Below, one piece after another: positions 24,564 through 31,452 of a stretch of 33,913 nt of DNA (the first letter of the stretch is position 1; each line of letters starts with the position of its first letter). Location of the stretch: assembly GCA_902782445.1 (NCBI GenBank), contig CACZNC010000052.1, forward strand, positions 1 through 33,913. The letters are read 5' to 3'. Position numbers and translations under genes: made by a program. The DNA comes from an uncultured Ruminococcus sp. GTDB lineage: Bacteria > Bacillota > Clostridia > Oscillospirales > CAG-272. The notes under the pieces are model-generated. The model did no database searches. It saw only the letters and a program-made list of their open reading frames with translations, and was not told the DNA's origin.

Positions 24564-25637
24564 TCAGTTCCCTCCGCCGAGATTCGCGTCCTTCCAGTCG
24601 GGGTAGTAGTCGAGGAGGGCCCGGAGCAGGCTCACCGTGGTCTCCCCGTTCCGGCAGTCGGTCAGAAAGACGGTGACGGAATCGCGGGCGGAGAAGAGGG
24701 GCTCGATCTGCTGAATGACCGCGGCGGGATCGACGGCGTCCGTGACGGTAAAATCCGGGTGAAGAGGACAGAATCCGGCGGCGCGGAGGGTCTTGTCCGT
24801 CTCCCCGTCCCCGGTGGTGATGGTCCAGCGGGTCTTCCGTCCGGTGTAGCGGGAAAAGGCCTGATTCGCCGCGGAGAGCGTTCCCGCCGTATCGCCCTCG
24901 TCGGTGGTCGCCACGCCGTATGCCCCGAAGGACTGGCCCGCGAGGATCTCTTCCGGTCCGGCGTCGTTCCAGAGAAAGACGGTGGCGTTCATGCCAAGCC
25001 GTTCGATCTCCCGCTCGACGCTGTAATTCGTCCCCTCCTCCGGGGAAGTGCACCAGATATAGAGCTTCTTCGCGCCGACGGTCGTCTCCTCGATGGGGAC
25101 GTCCGGCCAGAACGCGCCTTCCTCCGGGGGGAGGGCACCGGGTTCGTAGGCCGCGGCGAGCTGATCCATCGTCAGCCTTTCGCTTCCGTCGGTGACGCGC
25201 AGGCTCATGGCTCCGTCTTCCCCTCCGTAGACCTCGGTCGTCAGTCCCACCGCGCGGCAGACGGGTTCCGCCTCCACGTAGTAGACGCTCCCGTCCCGGA
25301 ACACTCCCACGTCGGTCCCGATCTCCCCGTTCACGGCGGAGGTGCCGTCGCGGAACAGGATCGACACATAGCCCCCCGTCGCGGTGTTCTCGATCAGCAG
25401 GTTTTCCCCGGCGGGCACGGTGACGCGGATCGACTGGAACATGCCGAAGAGCTCCGCGGGGACGTAGGTCTTCCCCTCCCGCACGAGAAGAGGGGAGAAG
25501 GAATCCTTGTACCACGCCTCGTCGTTGTAGAAGAGCGAGGGAAGAGGCGCCGCCGCGATCCGGGAAGTCCCCCCGGCGAACAGCAGAACCGCGGAGAGGA
25601 CCGCGAGGGCGAAAGCCGGGATCCGCTTGTTCCTCAT
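24564..25637 (-). CDS. Secreted protein with stalk-like domain and degenerate polysaccharide deacetylase-like domain
   Basis: A 357-residue protein with a signal peptide (residues 1-30, cut near IAAA). Residues 35-165 resemble the copper-amine-oxidase N-terminal 'stalk' domain used by clostridial surface proteins (PLLVREGKTYVPAELFGMF, then VYYVEAEPVCRAVGLTTEV). From about 193 the pattern KKLYIWCTSPEEGTNYSVEREIERLGMNATVFLW recalls a NodB-type polysaccharide deacetylase (TFDDGP...T..iL..L....ATFF), and near the end VTVFLTDCRNGETTVSLLRALL recalls the later LHD segment. The metal-binding DD of TFDDGP is missing, so deacetylase activity is unlikely. The relation is from pattern only and weak. GGGGAGGAAG precedes the start; 13 bases separate it from the DUF3810 gene. 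Confidence 0.55.
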   Translation of the reverse strand: MRNKRIPAFALAVLSAVLLFAGGTSRIAAAPLPSLFYNDEAWYKDSFSPLLVREGKTYVPAELFGMFQSIRVTVPAGENLLIENTATGGYVSILFRDGTSAVNGEIGTDVGVFRDGSVYYVEAEPVCRAVGLTTEVYGGEDGAMSLRVTDGSERLTMDQLAAAYEPGALPPEEGAFWPDVPIEETTVGAKKLYIWCTSPEEGTNYSVEREIERLGMNATVFLWNDAGPEEILAGQSFGAYGVATTDEGDTAGTLSAANQAFSRYTGRKTRWTITTGDGETDKTLRAAGFCPLHPDFTVTDAVDPAAVIQQIEPLFSARDSVTVFLTDCRNGETTVSLLRALLDYYPDWKDANLGGGN

Positions 25638-25650
25638 GGCTTCCTCCCCC

Positions 25651-26757
25651 TCATCCGTCCAGCCGGTCCCGGTAGTAGGCGACCGCGAGATCGACGACGA
25701 GACCGTAGCTCTTCGCGCCCTCCGTTCCCTGCAGGACCAGATAGGTATTGTTCACGGTGTTCGACACGGTCGCGGCGGTGTTTTCGCGGTATTTATCGAA
25801 GAACTGGCTGTAACAGTAGAGGTCGTAGCGCACCCGGACGTCGAGCTCCGAGGAAATCTCGTCCCGCAGCTCCTTTTCGGATCCCAGGGCGGAGATCAGG
25901 TATTCGTAGAGATTGAGATACCCCGCGTATTTCATATACGGATCGGGGGAATTGATGCAGACAAGGAAGGCCATGAAGTTCGCCTCGTTCTCCCGGGCGA
26001 TCCCGCGCTGATGGGCCATTTCGTGGGCGGTGGTGTAGACGTTCACGAAATAGGGGTAGTTGGTATTGAGATTTGCCTCCCCGGTGAAGAAGGTGTACAT
26101 GCCGGAGATGTGGGTGTAGGTCATGAGGGGCGAGGAGACCAGTTCCTTCACCGGCGCGTCGAGCTTCGAGAGAAAGTCCCACCGATCCGTGAGGGAGGCG
26201 TAGGAATCGAGGCAGAGCCGGACGGTCTCTTTGTGGGAATACGGCCGCACGGAGCCGTCGTCGTAGAGGATCATCACCTCGTCCGCCAGTTCGTTGAGCT
26301 TGCCGACGACAATGCGGGCGGTCCCGGCCAGTTCTTCCACCGTGACCTTTTCGCGGTTGAGTCCGAGCTTTTTGTCGATGGAGGTGGTACGGTATCCGGC
26401 TCCGAAAGCGAAGACGAACATCGCGTAGATCAGCGCGGCGCAGGAGAGCAGTCCCACGATGGTCCGCACGAAATACCGCCCGCTCCTGCCCCCCTTTCGC
26501 ACGGCGATTACGATCACAACGACCGCGATCACGGGGGAGCCGAGGACGACGAACTCCGCGAGGGAGAAGGGGATCCACCCGGTGAGCAGGGCGAGAAACA
26601 CCCGGATGTGCGAGGACACGCGGGTATTGAAGGCGTCCGCGAAGGAGGGCGAACGCACGTAGGCGATATTGATCCCGGCCGCCGTCAGACCGAGCAGGAT
26701 GAAGAGGGCGGGAAGCGCGGGGATCCAGCGTCCGGCGCGCCTGAACAAACGGATCAT
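25651..26757 (-). CDS. DUF3810 family membrane metalloprotease-like protein
   Basis: A 368-residue protein. Three hydrophobic segments (about 12-34, 50-88 and 98-120) are followed by a large extracytoplasmic or cytosolic domain with YTTAHEMAHQRGIARENEANF: H245, E246 and H249 form an HExxH zinc site with E258 as the likely third ligand region. This is the hallmark of DUF3810. A peptidase role is inferred from the motif; substrates are unknown. The start has GGAGGAA upstream. It is followed after 13 bases by the deacetylase-like secreted protein gene, so the pair may work on envelope components, but that is inference. Confidence 0.85.
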   Translation of the reverse strand: MIRLFRRAGRWIPALPALFILLGLTAAGINIAYVRSPSFADAFNTRVSSHIRVFLALLTGWIPFSLAEFVVLGSPVIAVVVIVIAVRKGGRSGRYFVRTIVGLLSCAALIYAMFVFAFGAGYRTTSIDKKLGLNREKVTVEELAGTARIVVGKLNELADEVMILYDDGSVRPYSHKETVRLCLDSYASLTDRWDFLSKLDAPVKELVSSPLMTYTHISGMYTFFTGEANLNTNYPYFVNVYTTAHEMAHQRGIARENEANFMAFLVCINSPDPYMKYAGYLNLYEYLISALGSEKELRDEISSELDVRVRYDLYCYSQFFDKYRENTAATVSNTVNNTYLVLQGTEGAKSYGLVVDLAVAYYRDRLDG

Positions 26758-26786
26758 ATCGGATTCCTCCGGGTGGGTGAGATGGT

Positions 26787-27701
26787 TCAGATTTCAGGTT
26801 CCTCCAGTCCGAGGGCGGAGAGGAGGGAGCGCATATCCGGGGGGAGGGGAGCGGTCGAGGTCATGCGTTCCCCGGATGCGGGATGGGGGTAGGAGGTGCG
26901 GACGGAATGGAGGGCGTGCCGGGCGATCAGAGGGGAGGCGGTCCCGTAGAGGGTATCCCCTTCGATGGGGCATCCGATCCCCGCGAACTGCACCCGTAGC
27001 TGGTGGGTCCTGCCGGTGACGGGGGAGGCGAGGACGAGAGCCCGTCCCTCCGATTCGGCCAGCACCCGGTATTCCGTGAGAGCCTCTTTCGCGCCTTCTG
27101 CGTCGGGGGGACACTCCTCCCGCTCGATCACACTCAGGGGCTTGCGGCGCAGGTATGTGCGGATCTCCCCCGCCTTCTTCTCCGGGATCCCCGAGAGAAC
27201 GGCCAGGTATTCCTTCCGGATCTTCCCTTCCCTCAGCGCGGAATACATCTTGTAGGAGGCGTCGCGGGTGTTCGAGGTCAGCATGCAGCCGCTGGTGTCC
27301 CGGTCCAGCCGGTTGACGGGGCGGAAGACGTAGATCCGGTCCCGGTAGCGGTAGGCGAGGGCGTTGGCCAGCGTGTCGAGGCGGTGCCCCTGGGACGGAT
27401 GGGCGGGCATGTCCGGCGGCTTGTTCACCACCGTGATCCATTCGTCCTCGAAAAGGATCTCCACGGGCAGGTCCACCGGCACGAGGTAGGGGCTGACGTC
27501 CTCCTCCCGGTCCTCGGTGGCGAGAGAGAGGATCTCCCCCATTCCGAGCACGTGCCGCACGGTGACGAACGCGCCGTCCACCAGGATCCCGTTTTCCGAG
27601 AATTTGAGTTTTTTGATGAGATTGGAAGAAAAGCCGAGGTCCTTCGTCAGCACGTCGCGCACGGTCCGGCCTGCCAGCTTTTCGTCGACTTTCAGCTCCA
27701 C
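26787..27701 (-). CDS. RluA-family RNA pseudouridine synthase
   Basis: A 304-residue protein. An S4-like N-terminal domain (residues 1-60, RTVRDVLTKDLGFSSNLIKKLKF) precedes the catalytic domain. The active-site segment is VNRLDRDTSGCML with catalytic D133; the usual His before Arg is Asn here, as in some family members. VTGRTHQLRVQFAGIGCPIEGDTLYG is also conserved. The enzyme isomerises uridine to pseudouridine in rRNA or tRNA; the exact position cannot be told. The start is GTG at 27701, one base after the upstream gene's TGA, with GGAGAG upstream. This implies translational coupling. The longer open frame that runs over the upstream gene is rejected. Confidence 0.88.
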   Translation of the reverse strand: MELKVDEKLAGRTVRDVLTKDLGFSSNLIKKLKFSENGILVDGAFVTVRHVLGMGEILSLATEDREEDVSPYLVPVDLPVEILFEDEWITVVNKPPDMPAHPSQGHRLDTLANALAYRYRDRIYVFRPVNRLDRDTSGCMLTSNTRDASYKMYSALREGKIRKEYLAVLSGIPEKKAGEIRTYLRRKPLSVIEREECPPDAEGAKEALTEYRVLAESEGRALVLASPVTGRTHQLRVQFAGIGCPIEGDTLYGTASPLIARHALHSVRTSYPHPASGERMTSTAPLPPDMRSLLSALGLEEPEI

Positions 27702-27702
27702 G

Positions 27703-28050
27703 TCAGCTCTCCACGGGCCGCCAGTATGTATAGAAGGCGATGACGGTCCGCTCCGCCCCGTCGTGTTCGAGGTCGTGGGCCGTGATGACGACGCCCTCGA
27801 GGGAGAGCAGTTCCCAGGCGTAGAGGTCTTCGATCTTCGTGCGCATGATCGTCTCGGCTCCACAGTAGATCACCAGTTCGTCGTCGCGCTTCATGATGAC
27901 GCCCGAGCGGCCGATGACCTCCTCGATCCCGTCGATCCTCTCGGTCACGCACTTGATGGAGCGCTCGTTCAGATAGTTGGCGAGGTCGTTTTTGTAGCGT
28001 TTGGAGTTGACGTTCTTGCTCTTGGTCCAGCCCTTTGTTTTTTTAAGCAT
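27703..28050 (-). CDS. Hypothetical protein, 115 residues
   Basis: Not recognised with confidence. A basic N-terminal stretch (KKTKGWTKSKNVNSKRYKND, residues 3-22) is followed by alternating hydrophobic strands (GVIMKRDDELVIYCGAE, then AWELLSLEGVVITAHDLE and RTVIAFYTYW). This is compatible with a small all-beta fold. The strand pattern and SLEG loop are faintly like YabP/YqfC sporulation proteins, but the similarity is too weak to name it. The start has GGAGAG upstream. It is the first gene of the leftward cluster and is translationally coupled to the pseudouridine synthase. Confidence 0.7.
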   Translation of the reverse strand: MLKKTKGWTKSKNVNSKRYKNDLANYLNERSIKCVTERIDGIEEVIGRSGVIMKRDDELVIYCGAETIMRTKIEDLYAWELLSLEGVVITAHDLEHDGAERTVIAFYTYWRPVES

Positions 28051-28117
28051 TTTCTCTCCATTCGGGCCACGGTGATTTGTGTCACTTGCCGAAATTGAAC
28101 TTATTTCCGAAAAAGTA

Positions 28118-28146
28118 TTGCAAAATCCGTCGCGGCGGGCTATGAT
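28118..28146 (+). promoter_or_regulatory. Promoter of the ABC-DUF1854-ABC operon
   Basis: TTGCAA (28118-28123), 17-base spacer, TATGAT (28141-28146). It would give a leader of about 160 bases before the start at 28316; no gene is visible in that leader. Confidence 0.55.
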
Positions 28147-28217
28147 TAAGAGACTGTGAATGCCGGAGAAGGGCGTTTTTCTGCCTCTCCGCGCTTCCCA
28201 TGCAGTCGTTCCCCTGT

Positions 28218-28246
28218 ATTATACCATAAACGCGCCTCCGTGTGTA
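28218..28246 (-). promoter_or_regulatory. Possible promoter of the leftward cluster
   Basis: Minus-strand TATAAT (28218-28223) preceded by TGG (extended -10), with a poor -35 TACACA 17 bases upstream (28241-28246). The arrangement resembles the rlmB promoter. It lies inside the leader of the divergent ABC operon. Confidence 0.4.
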
Positions 28247-28315
28247 CAGAAAAATATAAATTTTTCGGGATTTCTTCCGACCCGGACGCGCAAAATCAGA
28301 AAGGGCATGGCAGTT

Positions 28316-30706
28316 ATGCTTCCGCTAGACAAATTTACAGAGGCAGCAGCGTCCGCCGTGAGGGAAAAAGGACTCTCCCTCGACGACATGACGATGGCCG
28401 TGCGGATGGATCTGGATTTCGACGGAAACTTCGGCGAATCGTGGCTGGTCTACGAAAAAGGGACCCGGCTGGTGCACCGTCTGCTCGGAAACCCCGATTC
28501 CATCCCCCGCAAGCAGAACAAGCGGCATACGGACTTCGACGACTGGGGCAAGATCGAATACGCCTCCGAGGTCCATTATCTCGACTCCTTCTCGATGGAC
28601 TATTTCTCCGACCTGTCCGTCGACACCTGCCTCTCCTCCACCAGGCTCCTGACGCTCCGCCATGATACGCCGCGGCCCGAGATCCCCGAGGAGACCGAAC
28701 GGGAGGAGAAGGACAAGATCCTCGAGGAGTGGAACAAAAACACCGTCACCGAGATCAAGGCCCAGAGCACCAACGCCACCCGTCAGCGGCTCTTCGCCTT
28801 CTGCGAGCTGATCGACCGGTTCCTGCGCGGGGACGACGTCACCGAAGAGGATCAGATCTTCGAGCAGTTCAACGCCAAGTGCCCGAAATGCGGCCGGGTT
28901 TACGAAAACCAGTTCCGCCGGGTGTGCAAGCACTGTCAGAACAAGAACGCGCTCATCAGCCGTCTGCTGGAATTCCTTAAGCCGTACAAATGGCAGGTCG
29001 GGCTCGTGATCCTGTGCATGTTCGCCTCCTCCGCCGTGGCTCTCGTCTCCCCGATCCTCTCCGGCAAGATCCTCTACGACCGGGTCATCGACGCCCGCGG
29101 GGACTGGCACAACCTGAAGATGCTCTTCGCGGTGCTGACGACGATCCTCGCCCTGGCCCTGCTCTCGCTGCTCATCAACATCGTGCAGAACCGGACGAAC
29201 GCCAAGCTGTCCACCCGCATGATGAACGGGATGAAGAAGAAGGTCTTCGGCTCCATGCTCGGCCTCTCCCTCTCCTACTTCAACAACAACCCGACGGGCC
29301 GCCTCATCAACCGGGTCAACTACGACGCGGAGCGCATCCGTTCTTTCTACATCGACGGCGTTCCGAACTTCGTCTTCAACAGCCTGAACTTCATCGGCCT
29401 GACCTTCTTCCTCTTCTTCCTGAACTGGAAGCTGACCCTGATCGTGTTCATCCCGGTCCCGATCATCGTGGTGATCTTCCGGGTGATGCTGCCGAAGCTG
29501 TGGCGGATGTACTCGAAGCAGTACCGCGCCTCCTCTTCCCTGACCTCCATGCTGGGCGACAGCCTTAACGGCATCCGCGTGGTCAAGGCCTTCGCGAAGG
29601 AAGCCGAGGAGACCCACCGGTTCTACAAGTACTCCGACCGTCTCTTCTCCGCGAACCTCAAGGTCAACATCACCTCCCTCACCATCTTCCCGATCGTCTC
29701 CCTCCTGATCGGCCTCTCTTCGCAGGCGATCTGGGGCTTCGGCGGCCTGCAGGTGATGGGCGAGCACATGACCTTCGGCGAGTTCAACACCTATCTCGGC
29801 TACATCGGCATGATCTTCGGGCCCCTGCAGTTCTTCTCCACCTTCACCAACCTCGTGACCGACACCATGAACGCCGCCCAGCGCATGTTCGAGGTGCTGG
29901 ACATGATTCCCGAAGTCATGGAAGCCCGCGAACCCGTCGTCAAGGATTCCTTCGACGGGGATATCGAATTCAAAAACGTCTCCTTCCACTACAATCCGAA
30001 CCGTCCGATCCTGAAGGACGTGAACATCAAGATCCACGCGGGGGACAACATCGGCCTCGTCGGACACACGGGTTCCGGCAAGTCCACCATCGCAAACCTC
30101 ATCACCCGCATGTACGACCCGGTCTCCGGCCAGATCCTGATGGACGGGATCGACCTCAAAGACATCAAGGTCTCCTCCATCCGCAAGAACATCGCCATCG
30201 TGTCCCAGGAGATCTTCCTCTTCCGGGGCACCATCGCCGACAACATCCGCTATGCGCGGCCCGAGGCCACCATGGAAGAGGTCATCGCGGCGGCAAGAGC
30301 GGCGAACGCCCACGACTTCATCGTCCGTCTGCCCGAGGGCTACGAGACCGAAGTCGGCTCCGGCTCCCGCTCCCTCTCCGGCGGCGAACGTCAGCGCGTC
30401 TCCATCGCCCGGGCCCTGCTCATGTCCCCGTCCATCCTGATCCTCGACGAGGCGACGGCCGCGATGGACACCGAAACCGAACGCCTCATCAGCGACGCCC
30501 TCGCCAAGCTGGTCGAAGGACGCACCTGCATCACCATCGCCCACCGTCTCTCCACCCTCAAGGACTGCAACTACCTCTTCGTCATCGAAAACGGCGAAAT
30601 CGCGGAAGAAGGCCCGCCGGACGAGCTCCTTGCCCGGGGCGGCGTCTACTACAAGCTGTACAAACTCCAGAGCGAGGCCATGAAGAAGGTCCTCTCCGGC
30701 ATGTGA
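28316..30706 (+). CDS. ABC exporter half-transporter with extra N-terminal domain and zinc ribbon
   Basis: A 796-residue fused permease-ATPase. Residues 1-175 form a soluble domain unlike the usual exporter N terminus: beta-rich, with ESWLVYEKGTRLVHRL resembling a bacterial PH-like fold. A zinc ribbon follows (C189, C192, C204, C207), then six membrane helices (about 215-510). The nucleotide-binding domain has Walker A GHTGSGKST (K589), signature LSGGERQ from L687, Walker B ILILDEA (E712) and IAHRLST, all intact. It presumably pairs with the second half-transporter at 31453 as a heterodimer. The start at 28316 is preferred because GAAAGGG lies 10 bases upstream; the ATG at 28307 is too close to that site, and the open frame from 28160 has no ribosome site. 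Substrate is unknown. Confidence 0.85.
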   Translation: MLPLDKFTEAAASAVREKGLSLDDMTMAVRMDLDFDGNFGESWLVYEKGTRLVHRLLGNPDSIPRKQNKRHTDFDDWGKIEYASEVHYLDSFSMDYFSDLSVDTCLSSTRLLTLRHDTPRPEIPEETEREEKDKILEEWNKNTVTEIKAQSTNATRQRLFAFCELIDRFLRGDDVTEEDQIFEQFNAKCPKCGRVYENQFRRVCKHCQNKNALISRLLEFLKPYKWQVGLVILCMFASSAVALVSPILSGKILYDRVIDARGDWHNLKMLFAVLTTILALALLSLLINIVQNRTNAKLSTRMMNGMKKKVFGSMLGLSLSYFNNNPTGRLINRVNYDAERIRSFYIDGVPNFVFNSLNFIGLTFFLFFLNWKLTLIVFIPVPIIVVIFRVMLPKLWRMYSKQYRASSSLTSMLGDSLNGIRVVKAFAKEAEETHRFYKYSDRLFSANLKVNITSLTIFPIVSLLIGLSSQAIWGFGGLQVMGEHMTFGEFNTYLGYIGMIFGPLQFFSTFTNLVTDTMNAAQRMFEVLDMIPEVMEAREPVVKDSFDGDIEFKNVSFHYNPNRPILKDVNIKIHAGDNIGLVGHTGSGKSTIANLITRMYDPVSGQILMDGIDLKDIKVSSIRKNIAIVSQEIFLFRGTIADNIRYARPEATMEEVIAAARAANAHDFIVRLPEGYETEVGSGSRSLSGGERQRVSIARALLMSPSILILDEATAAMDTETERLISDALAKLVEGRTCITIAHRLSTLKDCNYLFVIENGEIAEEGPPDELLARGGVYYKLYKLQSEAMKKVLSGM

Positions 30707-30731
30707 CCGGACCCCAAGGAGGTTCAACACC

Positions 30732-31433
30732 ATGAAGAACAACAATACCGCTCCGACCGAAGACAAGAAGACCGCTCCCGTCTCCGAAAAGAAGACCGAG
30801 GCGGAGGAGAAAAAGCCCGCTCCGGCCCCGGACGAAAAGGAAAAGAAGGAAGCCCCGGCGGATCCCGCGGAGGAAAAGACCGAGGAGGTCAACGCGGACG
30901 ACCTTTTCAAGCACCGGGTCTCCATCAATATGACGCCGGAAAACAGCTGGTTCTCCGCTTCCGAGGGGGGACTGATCTCCCTGAAAATCATCAATGCCGA
31001 GGGAGAAGAGGAATTCTTCGAGCGGGTGGTCATCCGCCGCTCCTTCCCCGTCACCTCCCCGGACGAATTCCTCTCCGTCAGGGAACCCGACACCCGCGCG
31101 AAGGGACGCGGCTCCGAGATCGGCATGATCCGGGACATCCACATCTTCGACAAGAAGACGGTGGACCTCATCAACGCCGAACTGGATATCCGCTACTTCA
31201 CCCCCATCATCAAGCGCATCACCTCCGCCAAGGAAAAGTTCGGCTACAACTACTGGGAAGCCGAGACCTCCGCCGGCAAGGTGTCGATCGTATTGAACAA
31301 CCCCTTCTCGAACATCCGCGTGCTGGAGGACGGCCGGATCTACATCTTCGACATGGACGGCAACTGCTTCCTGATCCCCGATCCGACGAAACTCGACCGT
31401 CTCACCTACCGCACCATCGAGATCTATCTCTGA
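30732..31433 (+). CDS. DUF1854 family protein
   Basis: A 233-residue protein. The first 55 residues are Lys/Glu/Pro/Ala-rich and disordered. The rest matches DUF1854 (PF08909): RRSFPVTSPDEFLSVREPD, GSEIGMIRDIHIFDKKTVDLI, LDIRYFTPIIKRI, YWEAETSAGKVSIVLNN and the closing IYIFDMDGNCFLIPDPTKLD. In Proteobacteria this domain is annotated near cyanophycin genes together with ABC exporters; no cyanophycin synthetase lies here. No membrane segment is seen, so it is probably a cytosolic partner of the transporter. AAGGAGG lies nine bases before the start. It sits 25 bases after the first half-transporter and 19 before the second. Confidence 0.85.
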   Translation: MKNNNTAPTEDKKTAPVSEKKTEAEEKKPAPAPDEKEKKEAPADPAEEKTEEVNADDLFKHRVSINMTPENSWFSASEGGLISLKIINAEGEEEFFERVVIRRSFPVTSPDEFLSVREPDTRAKGRGSEIGMIRDIHIFDKKTVDLINAELDIRYFTPIIKRITSAKEKFGYNYWEAETSAGKVSIVLNNPFSNIRVLEDGRIYIFDMDGNCFLIPDPTKLDRLTYRTIEIYL

Positions 31434-31452
31434 GATCCGGGAGGGACCTTCC

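Noticed and set aside
28160..28315. Upstream start for the first ABC half-transporter
   Set aside because: No Shine-Dalgarno at 28160, and the interval carries promoter-like sequences on both strands.
28325..31174. 949-codon minus-strand frame over the ABC operon
   Set aside because: Mirror frame of the half-transporter and DUF1854 genes with no domain features.
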